Part shown: in pieces, positions 8,183-16,209 of the stretch
How the letters are laid out: every line of letters starts with the position of its first letter
Position numbering within the stretch: position 1 is the first letter of the stretch
Assembly: GCA_024276195.1 (NCBI GenBank)
Contig: JAJRXR010000075.1
Coordinates: 20,012-84,011 of the forward strand
DNA length: 64,000 nucleotides
DNA from: Planctomycetota bacterium
GTDB taxonomy: Bacteria > Planctomycetota > Phycisphaerae > Phycisphaerales > UBA1924
Direction of reading: 5' to 3'
Program-made: the position numbers and the translations under genes
The notes under the pieces: generated by a model
The model's input: the letters and a program-made list of their open reading frames with translations, nothing else
Told to the model about the DNA's origin: nothing
Database searches by the model: none

Positions 8183-9157
8183 GTGCCCCGATACAAGCTC
8201 ACAGTCGCCTACGACGGCACAGACTTCCACGGCTGGCAAAAGCAAGAGCCCCTCGCCCCCGATCCGTCCGACCCGGCTGCCCAGACCTTGCCCGAACTCA
8301 GCGAGCCGCTTGAGAGTCGCCCCGGGCGCGTCGCGCTGCGCACCGTCCAGCATGTCCTCGAACAAGCCGTCCGCCAGACCATCCGAGAGCCGATCACCCT
8401 GATCGGCGCCTCGCGCACCGACTCGGGCGTGCACGCCCACGGGCAGGTCGCCGCGTTTACATCAACGCCCGACGCCGCCCGCGGCGTCGGCTGGCCAGCG
8501 GAGCGCGGCTGCGACTCCCTCATCCGCGCGCTCAACGCACGCCTCCCCGATGACCTGCTCGTGCGCGCCGCCGAGATTGTCGGCGATACCTTCAACCCCA
8601 TCGGAGACTGCGTGAGCAAGGGCTACAGCTACACCCTGCACCTCTCGCAGCAGCGCCCGCTCTGGGATCGGCGGACCGTCTTCCACACCTGGCAGGATCT
8701 CGACCTTGCCCGCATGCAAGAGGCGGCGGCGTTGCTCACCGGCACGCACGACTTCGCCGCCCTCGCCGCAGCCAATCACGGGCGCCAGACCACCGTCCGC
8801 ACGATCTTCGATTGCACGGTGTCAGAAGTCTTCCTCCCTCTCCCCCTCGGGGGAGAGGGGCGGGGTGAGGGGGGGGCGCCCTCCCCGGTAGAGCCGGTTT
8901 CCAACCGCCTCATTGCTTCCTCCCCCTTCCCAGCCCGCCGCCTCCGGATCGACGTCTCCGGCGACGGCTTCCTCTACAACATGGTCCGCATCCTCGCCGG
9001 AACCTTGCACGAAGTGGGACGAGGCAAGATCGACCCGAACCAGATCCCCGCGATCCTCGAATCGAATAACAGGACCAACGCCGGCCCGACCCTGCCTGCG
9101 GAGGGGCTGAGGCTGGAGTGGATTCGGTATGAAGCAAGCAGGTCAAACGAACGCTGA
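8183..9157 (+). CDS. truA: tRNA pseudouridine(38-40) synthase TruA
   Basis: TruA isomerises uridines 38-40 of the tRNA anticodon stem-loop. The catalytic motif is GASRTDSGVHAHGQ with the nucleophile D80. The N-terminus (YKLTVAYDGTDFHGWQ) and the C-terminal motif (GDGFLYNMVRILAGTLHEVG) are both present. At 324 residues it is longer than the usual 250-280. Part of the excess is a disordered N-terminal insertion (about 21-48). Another part is a Gly/Glu-rich insertion at about 216-240 (LPLPLGGEGRGEGG) encoded by a perfect palindrome (8836-8859), set between the core strands. The start is GTG 8183. The gene overlaps the next gene by 29 bases. Confidence 0.94.
   Translation: MPRYKLTVAYDGTDFHGWQKQEPLAPDPSDPAAQTLPELSEPLESRPGRVALRTVQHVLEQAVRQTIREPITLIGASRTDSGVHAHGQVAAFTSTPDAARGVGWPAERGCDSLIRALNARLPDDLLVRAAEIVGDTFNPIGDCVSKGYSYTLHLSQQRPLWDRRTVFHTWQDLDLARMQEAAALLTGTHDFAALAAANHGRQTTVRTIFDCTVSEVFLPLPLGGEGRGEGGAPSPVEPVSNRLIASSPFPARRLRIDVSGDGFLYNMVRILAGTLHEVGRGKIDPNQIPAILESNNRTNAGPTLPAEGLRLEWIRYEASRSNER
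8836..8859. repeat. Palindromic repeat, family D, in frame inside truA
   Basis: Perfect 10-base arms CCCTCTCCCC (8836-8845) and GGGGAGAGGG (8850-8859) with a 4-base loop, followed by a G-rich flank to about 8876. The element is translated as Leu-Pro/Gly-Glu-rich peptide in truA. It matches the widespread type of CCCTCTCCCC...GGGGAGAGGG repeat found in many bacterial genomes (recognised from memory, not searched). Confidence 0.8.
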
Positions 9158-9644
9158 GAGACTTCGGAAGCGGCATCGCGCGGTGCTCGCTCGTGCAGGC
9201 ATCGCGCTCGTGCTGTTCGCATTCGTTTGCCTGTTTTCAGCATCTTTTGCGTGGATGCGCTCGGACGGACACACGGAGTGGATCCAGATCGGATCGGGCT
9301 CGTTCACGCGCGGCTTTACTTCACGCGAGTATTACAGGGATCGGCCAGTTGATTTTCAGTTTGAGCCCAGCATCGATGTCAGGTGGCTTCCGATTCCAGA
9401 GGGGTTCACCCTTGGTGGAATCGGACCACCAAGATGGGAGTACCTGCAGTTCTCGTTCATGCCATTTGCTCTCGTGTACATGCTGATCGGCATCCGGTCT
9501 GCGTTCGTCTTGAGGCGGCTGGTTGATGAGAGTGTCTGTTCGCATTGCGCGTACTCTCTTGCGGGGTTGACGGCCAACCGCTGCCCCGAATGCGGCGAGC
9601 CGGTCACAAGTCATTCGCGAGCTCACGCTCGCGGCTCGGAATGA
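9129..9644 (+). CDS. Membrane protein with C-terminal CxxC...CPECG zinc ribbon
   Basis: This 171-residue protein has two transmembrane helices (about 19-40 and 110-130) and a C-terminal zinc ribbon with CSHCAYSLAGL and CPECG. The ribbon is a hallmark of many Phycisphaerae membrane proteins of unknown role. The gene starts inside the end of truA. Its last ten codons (HSRAHARGSE) and its stop codon are encoded by a palindromic repeat (9614-9644), so the natural C-terminus has been replaced or extended by the repeat. GC content is lower than in its neighbours. Confidence 0.7.
   Translation: MKQAGQTNAERLRKRHRAVLARAGIALVLFAFVCLFSASFAWMRSDGHTEWIQIGSGSFTRGFTSREYYRDRPVDFQFEPSIDVRWLPIPEGFTLGGIGPPRWEYLQFSFMPFALVYMLIGIRSAFVLRRLVDESVCSHCAYSLAGLTANRCPECGEPVTSHSRAHARGSE
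9614..9644 (+). repeat. REP, family B, left direct copy
   Basis: 31 bases identical to 10188-10218. It overlaps the 3' end of the zinc-ribbon gene and provides its TGA stop (9642-9644). It contains the inner palindrome GCGAGC...GCTCGC. Confidence 0.88.
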
Positions 9645-9664
9645 GGGCGTCGCTGTATTAAACA

Positions 9665-9686
9665 GAGCCGCGAGCGTAAGCTCGCG
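9665..9686 (-). repeat. REP, family B, inverted copy
   Basis: GAGCCGCGAGCG plus AAGCTCGCG is the inverted complement of the core of the copies at 9614 and 10188, with one changed base. It ends 5 bases before the transposase ATG, so it lies in its leader and with the 9614 copy can form a long stem. Confidence 0.85.
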
Positions 9687-9690
9687 CATC

Positions 9691-10179
9691 ATGACCGATC
9701 CGCTCGCATATCTCATCACCTGGACATGCCGAGGAACATGGCTCCACGGCGATGCCCGCGGGTCGTTCAAGCGAGTTTCCGGTCGTGATCTGCCGGTGAA
9801 GCTGGAGTCAGACCCTCACCGCGAAGCGGAAATACGCAGGAAACTCGTAGACAAGCCAAGGCTTCTCGATTGTGTTGCGCGTGAGCGGGTCGAGTCCGCC
9901 ATCAGAAAAATCAGCGAGATCCGCGGGTGGAATCTGCATGCGGTAGCGGTCCGTTCCAACCATGCTCATGTTGTTGTGTCCGCACCTCAGCGCCGCCCCG
10001 AGGCCGTCATGCAGCAGTTCAAGGCGTGGGGGACGCGGGCGTTGCGTGATTCGAGCGATCTCGCTGGCGATGAGAGTCCATGGACCAGGCACGGCAGCAC
10101 CCGGTATCTCTGGGACGAGCAGAGTGTCGAAGCCGCGATCGAGTATGTGCGAGATTGGCAGGATCGCCCGAGAGCGTGA
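9691..10179 (+). CDS. REP-associated HUH (Y1-type) transposase
   Basis: This 162-residue protein belongs to the Y1 transposase (IS200/RAYT-like) superfamily. It begins with YLITWTCRGTWLHGD, typical of the group, and has the metal-binding HUH motif H91-A-H93 in VRSNHAHVVVSAP. RAYT proteins nick and mobilise short REP palindromes rather than themselves. The nucleophilic tyrosine cannot be assigned with confidence; Y139 and Y152 are candidates. The gene is flanked by three copies of one palindrome, which supports a role on those sequences. GC is lower than in the surrounding genes. Confidence 0.85.
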   Translation: MTDPLAYLITWTCRGTWLHGDARGSFKRVSGRDLPVKLESDPHREAEIRRKLVDKPRLLDCVARERVESAIRKISEIRGWNLHAVAVRSNHAHVVVSAPQRRPEAVMQQFKAWGTRALRDSSDLAGDESPWTRHGSTRYLWDEQSVEAAIEYVRDWQDRPRA

Positions 10180-10187
10180 GCGCATGG

Positions 10188-10218
10188 TTCGCGAGCTCAC
10201 GCTCGCGGCTCGGAATGA
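10188..10218 (+). repeat. REP, family B, right direct copy
   Basis: 31 bases identical to 9614-9644. It begins 9 bases after the transposase stop codon. No fourth copy is evident to me in the window. Confidence 0.88.
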
Positions 10219-10297
10219 CTCAGAATCTCCCTTTCCGAGGAAGCTCTGGCGCCATCGCACCAGATCGGCGACACTCATCCAACCCCGGAGGGCCTCT

Positions 10298-11026
10298 ATG
10301 CGTCTCACAATCCTGGTCGCAGCTTTCGCCCTCCTGACATCTCACGCCATCGCCGGCCCGGTGCTCGTCGGGGACGAGCGTGTGCTGACGGCGTTCGCCC
10401 ACTCGATCGACGCCGGGGGCGACGGGCTGGCCGATGGTCCGAACATGACTTCGCTCGGAACGTTCGGCGGGCTGTACTCCGATACCGTGCGCGCCGATTC
10501 CTCCGGTGGGAACTTCAACGCGGTCAGCATCGCCGGCGCCGACCAGCTCTCGTTCTTCGAGCCCGATTCGCTCAATACCTTCAACGCCAGCGGCGGCGCC
10601 CAAGTCCTCACGAAAGCCCGCCTCGGCGCCTCGCAGGCGCACGCGCGATCGACCAACTCGATCCGCCTGGTCTTCGAGGTTGACGCCGGGAGCGCCTTTG
10701 AGCTGGCGGGCGGGCTCGGGGGGTACGCCAACGGCGACGCGACCTCGGGCGTGCGCGTCACGCTCCGGGCCGAAAGCGATATCGACGCGCTGTTCGAGCA
10801 GACCAAGCTCGGGTCGTTCGCGACATCGGGCACGCTCAGCGAGGGGCGCTGGGTGTTGGAGCTGCACGCCGAGGCGAGTGTTTTCTCGTCCGGGTCCGGG
10901 CTCGGGGATTCGAGTTCGGGCGCGTTCTTCCAGGAAGTCCGGTTCACGCTCGTGCCGGCGCCCGCGTCGCTGGCGCCGCTGGCGCTTGCCTTGGCGTTTG
11001 TGCGCCGCCGTCGCCTGCCCGCCTGA
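10298..11026 (+). CDS. Exported protein with PEP-CTERM-like sorting tail
   Basis: The 242-residue product has a signal peptide (MRLTILVAAFALLTSHAIA), a beta-rich low-Cys body, and a C-terminal VPAPASLAPLALALAF segment followed by RRRR. This small motif, hydrophobic helix and basic end are the pattern of PEP-CTERM-type signals, which are processed by an exosortase and are common in planctomycetes. The body resembles no domain I know. The ATG is preceded by CGGAGG (10286-10291). It is probably a cell-surface or secreted matrix protein. No exosortase gene is in the window. Confidence 0.75.
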   Translation: MRLTILVAAFALLTSHAIAGPVLVGDERVLTAFAHSIDAGGDGLADGPNMTSLGTFGGLYSDTVRADSSGGNFNAVSIAGADQLSFFEPDSLNTFNASGGAQVLTKARLGASQAHARSTNSIRLVFEVDAGSAFELAGGLGGYANGDATSGVRVTLRAESDIDALFEQTKLGSFATSGTLSEGRWVLELHAEASVFSSGSGLGDSSSGAFFQEVRFTLVPAPASLAPLALALAFVRRRRLPA

Positions 11027-11049
11027 GACGCCCTCCGTATGCTCGGGGT

Positions 11050-12405
11050 GTGAGCCTGCGCATCCTCCACATCTCGACGCGACTGATCCTGGGCGGCTCG
11101 CAAGAAAACACGGTCCTCTCCTGCGAGGGACAGGCCCGCTGCGGGCACGAGGTGCACCTCGCCTTCGGCCCCATCTTCGGTCCCGAGGGGTCGATGCTCC
11201 CGCGCCTCAAAGCATTCAACGAGCGAGTCGCGCGAGACGGGAGCGCCAAGCCCATCACGCTGCACGAGCTGCCGCACATGGTGCGGGAGATCCACCCGAT
11301 CAAGGACCACCTCTGCTTCCATCGCGACCTGAAACGATTACTGCGAGAAGTGAAGCCGGACGTTGTCCACACGCACTCATCAAAGGCCGGCATCCTCGGG
11401 CGCTGGGCAGCGTGGCGGGCTCTCAAAGCCGCGGGATTCACATCCCGCGGACCGCAGGATTCACATCCTGCGGCTTTAGAAACAACAAGGAATGTACGCC
11501 CCGCGATCATCCACACCATCCACGGCCCCCCCTTCATGCCCATCGAGGGCGGGGCGATCGCACGAGCCAGGATCCGGGCAAAGAACCACCTCTATACGCT
11601 CGCCGAGCGCTTCGCGGCCAAGCGCTGTCACACCATCGTCAGCGTCGCCGACGCGATGACCGAGCAGTTTCTGGCGCGCAACATCGGAATGCCAGAGCAG
11701 TACGTCACCGTCCGCTCGGGCATGGAGGTCGAGGCCTTTCTCAGCCCGCGCCCGGGCGAATCGCGCGATGAGATGCGCGCCGAGCTTGGCATCGACCCGG
11801 GCGACTTCGTCGTCGGCACGGTCGCCCGCCTCGCCCAGCACAAGGGGCACGATGATCTGCTCGACGCTCTGGGCGATGATCTGCGATCGCGCGATGGCTG
11901 GAAGCTGCTGTGGGTGGGCGACGGGTGGTGGCGTGATCGCCTGCTTGCGCGCGCGCGCGAGCTGGGGCTGCAAGAGAAAATCATCTGCACGGGTTTGGTC
12001 CCGCCCGAGCGCGTGCCGGCGATGGTGCGCGCGATGGACGTGCTGGCGCACCCGTCGTACCGCGAGGGCCTGCCCAGGACCGTGCCGCAGGCGCTGTTGT
12101 GTGGGGTCTGCCCGGTCGCGTACGATGTGGACGGCACGCGCGAGGCGTGCATCGACGGACGCACCGGGCGCCTCGTGGCGCCGGGCGATACGCGGGCGCT
12201 CGGCGACGCGATCCGAGAACTCTGGGAGCGACCCGATGAGCGCGCGCGCTTGGCGCAACAAGGACAGACCGAGTGCGCCGAACGATTCTCGGCGCAGACC
12301 ATGGTCCACGCGCTCGAGGGCGTGTACCGGGCGGCCATCGTTCGCGCTCGCGGTGATGGTGTGTCTGGGGATGCCGACGCCAACGCTCCAGGCCCAGCTT
12401 CTTGA
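11050..12405 (+). CDS. GT4-family glycosyltransferase
   Basis: This 451-residue GT-B enzyme transfers sugar from an activated donor, probably in surface polysaccharide synthesis. The N-terminal domain has ILHISTRLILGGSQENT and VVHTHSSKAGILGRWAA. The C-terminal domain has VGTVARLAQHKGHDDLLDA and the donor-site region HPSYREGLPRTVPQALLCG. Start is GTG 11050. About residues 126-143 (AAGFTSRGPQDSHPAA) are encoded by a double palindrome (11425-11477) inserted in frame, just before IIHTIHGPPF. In relatives the WAA segment runs almost directly into that strand. The 3' end overlaps the next gene. Confidence 0.88.
   Translation: MSLRILHISTRLILGGSQENTVLSCEGQARCGHEVHLAFGPIFGPEGSMLPRLKAFNERVARDGSAKPITLHELPHMVREIHPIKDHLCFHRDLKRLLREVKPDVVHTHSSKAGILGRWAAWRALKAAGFTSRGPQDSHPAALETTRNVRPAIIHTIHGPPFMPIEGGAIARARIRAKNHLYTLAERFAAKRCHTIVSVADAMTEQFLARNIGMPEQYVTVRSGMEVEAFLSPRPGESRDEMRAELGIDPGDFVVGTVARLAQHKGHDDLLDALGDDLRSRDGWKLLWVGDGWWRDRLLARARELGLQEKIICTGLVPPERVPAMVRAMDVLAHPSYREGLPRTVPQALLCGVCPVAYDVDGTREACIDGRTGRLVAPGDTRALGDAIRELWERPDERARLAQQGQTECAERFSAQTMVHALEGVYRAAIVRARGDGVSGDADANAPGPAS
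11425..11477. repeat. Palindromic repeat, family C, in frame inside a glycosyltransferase gene
   Basis: Two hairpin units in tandem: CCGCGGGATTCACATCCCGCGG and CCGCAGGATTCACATCCTGCGG share the GATTCACATC loop, and the ends AAAGCC/GGCTTT also pair, giving a 53-base nested palindrome. Outside the arms the flanking sequence is ordinary coding sequence. The reading frame is open through it. Confidence 0.88.
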
Positions 12406-14308
12406 TCTCGACCCGCCCGCAGCGGAGGTGTTGGGCGAGCAGACCGGGGCGATGGCGCTGCGCGATCTGCTCCTGGCCCAGAGCGAGCGCCTCGAAGCGA
12501 GAGACGACGCGGGCGCCCCGGTCCGGGCGGAGCTGCGCCGCCTGAGCGCAGCGCTGCTCGAGAGCTCCAGGGCGGTCCCCGTCCTACTCGGTCGCACGAT
12601 GGCCGCCCGCCTGCCCGAGCTCGACGCCCTGGCCAGCGACCCGCGCCTCGACGCGGTCGATCGCTCGCTTGTGCTGGCGGACCTGCGCCGGGCGCGCTCG
12701 CAGATCCCGGTCTCGACCGACCAGCTCGACCGGGCGATGCGCAGCGCGCTGGCGAGATTGGCCCATGTATCAGGGCGAACGTCGGGGCGAACGCCGTCGG
12801 GACCAGGGTGGGTGCTGAACGTTCGCGCAGATGTTTCCGGCGCCCCGACGCTCGAGCGCGCAATCGAGCTGCTCGTGTCGCTCTCTGATGATGATGAATA
12901 CCGCCTCGCGTGCGAGCGACTTGCCTCGGTGGCCGGCGCGGCGCAGGGGCGCCCGGCCTATGCGCCTGCGGGCGATCGGCTCGCCCAGCGCGTTCGCCTG
13001 GCGAGCGTGCTGATCGACTCGCCCCCGGGCTGGGTGTCGCAGGAGCAGCGCCAGCAGGGCGGCGCGGGGATCGCGCGGGCGTGTGCGCTCGTGATGGACC
13101 CGGCGACGCGCCGCGTCGGCGCCGACCTGCTCGACCGGTACGCGGGCCTGGCGCGTCTGCTCGCGCTCGGCGATGCGCTGGACACGACCAACGACACCCG
13201 GGCGCTGCTCGCCAAGCTCGCGGCCAGCATCGAGGGCCCGCCCGGGCTGGACACTACCGAGGCGATGTCGCGCGGGCTCAGGCTCGCGATCGGCGATCCA
13301 GCCCTCGACCGTGACGAGTCGGACCTGCTGCGTCAGCTCCGACCGGCCTGGCGCACTGCGCGCCGAGAGGCGAAGCTTCAGGCCCGCGCCATCGTGCCGC
13401 GTCTGGCGCCGATGCTGGATGTGGACGCCCCCCTGACGGACCCGGCCACTCTCGCGACCCTCGCCTCTGCCAGTGCGCCCACGGCTCTTGCCCGCACACT
13501 CCTCTCGCTCTCGGACCTGCTCGACGACGATGAATCCGGGGCGAGCGCCCGCCCCAAGGCCCACGGCGACCGCGCCAAAGTTGCAGACCGCGTCCTCGCG
13601 TTGACCTCCAACATGGACGACAGCGCCGAGCGGGCACGCCGAACGCTTGAGCTGATGAACGAAGATCTCCGGCGTGCCAGCGCCCTGGTCCGTGCGCACA
13701 CCGACGCTGACCCGCTGGCGAAGATCAGCGCGCGCGTGTACGACAACACGCTCTCGGCGTGGGCGGATGAGGGCGCGGACCTGATCGAGGCCCGGGCTGC
13801 GCTCGGGCGAGCCGAGCGCCTTGCCCAGTGGCTCGACGCCGAGGCTCTGGTCGCCCCGCTCTCGGCGGGCGACGCGCTCGTGCAGCGGTGGGCGGGCATC
13901 GAGCTCTCGCGCGGCGCGGTCGAGATCATCAGCGCCGGGCTCGCCGAGAAGGTGTCGGTCGCTGTGCGCCTCGCGGATGAGGGCGATGCCGCCCGGATCG
14001 ACAGGGCGCTGGCCAGGCTTGACGAGCGGTACCTCGCCATCCGCCTGCTGGCGCAGCTCGACGGGCGCCTGCATGAGCTGTGGTCGGGCGACGCGAAGGA
14101 CGCGAGCGTGCTGTCCGAGCTCGCCCTCGGCCCGCCCCCCGAGGGCGCGTGGCTGCTCGACCAGCGCACGGCGCTGGCGACGCTGTGCATGCAGGGCGAA
14201 GAGCTCGCCTCAGCGACCATCCGCGACGACCGCCCCGTCGCGAGCGACCTGCGGAAGGCGCTCAACGCGACAGCGCAGCGATTGATGCGGGCGATCGAGG
14301 GGCGGTAG
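12356..14308 (+). CDS. Large hypothetical exported protein
   Basis: The frame encodes about 650 residues, mostly helical and rich in Ala, Leu, Arg and Asp (LRRLSAALLESSRAVPVLLG), with no Cys-rich or catalytic motif that I recognise. The start is uncertain. ATG 12356 gives a short signal-like sequence ending TPTLQAQ. A longer hydrophobic stretch (SFALAVMVCLG) lies just upstream in frame without a clear start codon, so GTG 12353 is also possible. It overlaps the end of the glycosyltransferase gene by about 50 bases, which suggests joint translation. It may be an exported repeat-like scaffold; function unknown. Confidence 0.65.
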   Translation: MVCLGMPTPTLQAQLLDLDPPAAEVLGEQTGAMALRDLLLAQSERLEARDDAGAPVRAELRRLSAALLESSRAVPVLLGRTMAARLPELDALASDPRLDAVDRSLVLADLRRARSQIPVSTDQLDRAMRSALARLAHVSGRTSGRTPSGPGWVLNVRADVSGAPTLERAIELLVSLSDDDEYRLACERLASVAGAAQGRPAYAPAGDRLAQRVRLASVLIDSPPGWVSQEQRQQGGAGIARACALVMDPATRRVGADLLDRYAGLARLLALGDALDTTNDTRALLAKLAASIEGPPGLDTTEAMSRGLRLAIGDPALDRDESDLLRQLRPAWRTARREAKLQARAIVPRLAPMLDVDAPLTDPATLATLASASAPTALARTLLSLSDLLDDDESGASARPKAHGDRAKVADRVLALTSNMDDSAERARRTLELMNEDLRRASALVRAHTDADPLAKISARVYDNTLSAWADEGADLIEARAALGRAERLAQWLDAEALVAPLSAGDALVQRWAGIELSRGAVEIISAGLAEKVSVAVRLADEGDAARIDRALARLDERYLAIRLLAQLDGRLHELWSGDAKDASVLSELALGPPPEGAWLLDQRTALATLCMQGEELASATIRDDRPVASDLRKALNATAQRLMRAIEGR

Positions 14309-14314
14309 GCGCCC

Positions 14315-16093
14315 TTAGATCTCCACCACCTGCATATCCGCCTCGCGCTTCTTCGCGACCGGCGGTGTGCGCACGTCGGTCGTAAACATGCGCAGGGCCT
14401 CGCTGGCCCGGGCCATTTCTTCGCGGATGGAGGCGCTGTCGTACAGGCGGGCACGGGGGAGGGTGACGCCGCCGTCGCCGGCGGGGACCTGGCCCGGGCC
14501 TTCGTCGACGATGAAATCGTCGATGGTGAATGAGGGGCGGTCGAGTTCGCCGCCGCGGGCGAGCTCGCGCAGATCTTCGCTGATCTGCCCCTCGGTCTTG
14601 GCCGACTGCACAACGGGGATGGCCTGGACGAAGGCCTGGAGCAGGCCCCGGGCGTTCTCGAACGTGCCGCCCTTCTCGGCGAAGGTCGCGCCGGGCAGGA
14701 CGACGTCGGCGATCTCGCTCAGGCGGCTCGCGTGCGAGTCGATCATGATGACGTGCGGGTCGGAGAGGGCGTCGAGGAGCGTGTCGGTGGCCCAGTCGCT
14801 CGGGTACGAGCCGGTGACGATGACGCTGGCGAACTCGGCGCGCATGGCGCGGTTGATGAACTCATCGCACGCGAGGACGGACTCTGGCCCGGCGTTGGTG
14901 ATGGCTTCGAGCACGCGCCGGACGCCACGGGCGTTGGGGGCTTTCTCGGCGTACATCGTGAACGCGCCCGCGTCGTCTGGTTTGGCGCCCTTGGGGAAGG
15001 TCTTGTCCTCGCCCTGGAACGGCACTGGTCCGACCGCCAGCACGGCGTCCGGGTCCAGCTCGCGCGCGAGCGAGGCGAGCGAGAAGGCCTCTTCACAGGT
15101 GAGCATCGGGCTGACGAGCAGCGCGAGGCGCCCGCCGTGGTCCTTGGCTTCGCGGATGACGTCGAGCGATTGGTGGTAGGCCTTGACGTAATCGGACTCG
15201 ACGAGCGTGCCGAACTGTCTCCGCCAAGGGCGGGTCAGGCGGTTGTCGGCGTGGACGTGCTTCCAGCTGTACCGGACCTCGTCGGTGATCCACCACTGGT
15301 TCACTTCCGTGTTCTCGCGCGGGCGCAGGCGGTGGATGCGTCCCTCGTTGTGGTCGATCCAGATGTTGTCGCCCGAGGCGGTCAGCGGGTCGATGCCCGC
15401 AGTGGACTTGAGCAGCCACACGCGCTGGGCAAAGAGAAAGTCCTTGTCGAGCAGGGCGCCCACGGGGCAGAGGTCAACGACGTTGCCGCTCAGCTCGTTG
15501 TCGAGCGGGACGCCCGGGAAGACGTCGATCTGGCTTGTGTTGCCGCGACCGTCGATGGTGAGCTCGCTCGTGCCCGGGATTTCTTTGGCGAATCGGACGC
15601 ACCGGGTGCAGAGGATGCACCGGTCGGCGTAGATGTAGATGTTCGGGCCGAGGTCCTTCTTGGGCGCCTTGACCTTGGTCTCTTCGAAGCGGCTGGTCCC
15701 GCGCCCGTACTTGTAGCTGAAGTCCTGCAAGGTGCATTCGCCGGCTTGGTCGCAGACGGGGCAGTCGAGCGGGTGGTTGATGAGCAGGTATTCCATGACC
15801 GCCCGCTGGTTGGCGACGGACTTGGGGCTGTCGGTGTAGACGACCATGCCGTCGGAGGCGTCGGTCGAGCAGGTGGGCAGGAGCTTGCCGCCCATCATGG
15901 GCTCGAGCTTGCCCTCGTTGCGCGGGTTCGGCGCCCAGACCTCGCCCAGGCAGATCCGGCACTGGGCCGGGATCGACAGCCCCGGGTGATAGCAATACTG
16001 CGGGATCTCGACGCCGGCGCGGTTGGCGATCGAGATGATCTTCTCGCCCGGCGAGAACTCGCACTCGGTCCCGTTGATCGTGATGGTGGGCAT
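14315..16093 (-). CDS. NuoG-like NADH-quinone oxidoreductase subunit (orphan)
   Basis: 592 residues. The N-terminal domain has all expected iron-sulfur ligands: [2Fe-2S] C34, C45, C48, C75; the NuoG His-Cys3 motif H107, C111, C114, C120; and a [4Fe-4S] site C159, C162, C165, C209. A molybdopterin-oxidoreductase-like domain follows, as in complex I subunit G, carrying electrons from NADH towards quinone. The total is shorter than many NuoG proteins (about 700-900). I start it at ATG 16093 (MPTITINGTECEFSPG); the frame continues upstream without coding character. No other nuo gene lies in the window, so it is either an isolated complex I gene or a subunit of another NAD-linked oxidoreductase. 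Confidence 0.88.
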   Translation of the reverse strand: MPTITINGTECEFSPGEKIISIANRAGVEIPQYCYHPGLSIPAQCRICLGEVWAPNPRNEGKLEPMMGGKLLPTCSTDASDGMVVYTDSPKSVANQRAVMEYLLINHPLDCPVCDQAGECTLQDFSYKYGRGTSRFEETKVKAPKKDLGPNIYIYADRCILCTRCVRFAKEIPGTSELTIDGRGNTSQIDVFPGVPLDNELSGNVVDLCPVGALLDKDFLFAQRVWLLKSTAGIDPLTASGDNIWIDHNEGRIHRLRPRENTEVNQWWITDEVRYSWKHVHADNRLTRPWRRQFGTLVESDYVKAYHQSLDVIREAKDHGGRLALLVSPMLTCEEAFSLASLARELDPDAVLAVGPVPFQGEDKTFPKGAKPDDAGAFTMYAEKAPNARGVRRVLEAITNAGPESVLACDEFINRAMRAEFASVIVTGSYPSDWATDTLLDALSDPHVIMIDSHASRLSEIADVVLPGATFAEKGGTFENARGLLQAFVQAIPVVQSAKTEGQISEDLRELARGGELDRPSFTIDDFIVDEGPGQVPAGDGGVTLPRARLYDSASIREEMARASEALRMFTTDVRTPPVAKKREADMQVVEI

Positions 16094-16209
16094 GGGCTCA
16101 GGCAGTCTCAGGGTGAGGCGATGGCGCCTCAGGACAATCCCAGGCGCCGGGGCACACTGTAGGCGAAATCGCCCCCCGTTCGAGTCTGGCCCTCGCCCGA
16201 GACCCGCCC

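Larger units (their letters stand above)
9614..10218 (+). mobile_element. REP-bracketed HUH transposase unit (REPtron-like)
   Basis: A 31-base sequence beginning TTCGCGAGCTCACGCTCGCG occurs identically and in the same orientation at 9614-9644 and 10188-10218, on either side of the HUH transposase gene. An inverted copy lies just before the transposase start (9665-9686). This is the organisation expected of a RAYT gene with its cognate REP sequences. No target-site duplication can be assigned. Confidence 0.8.
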
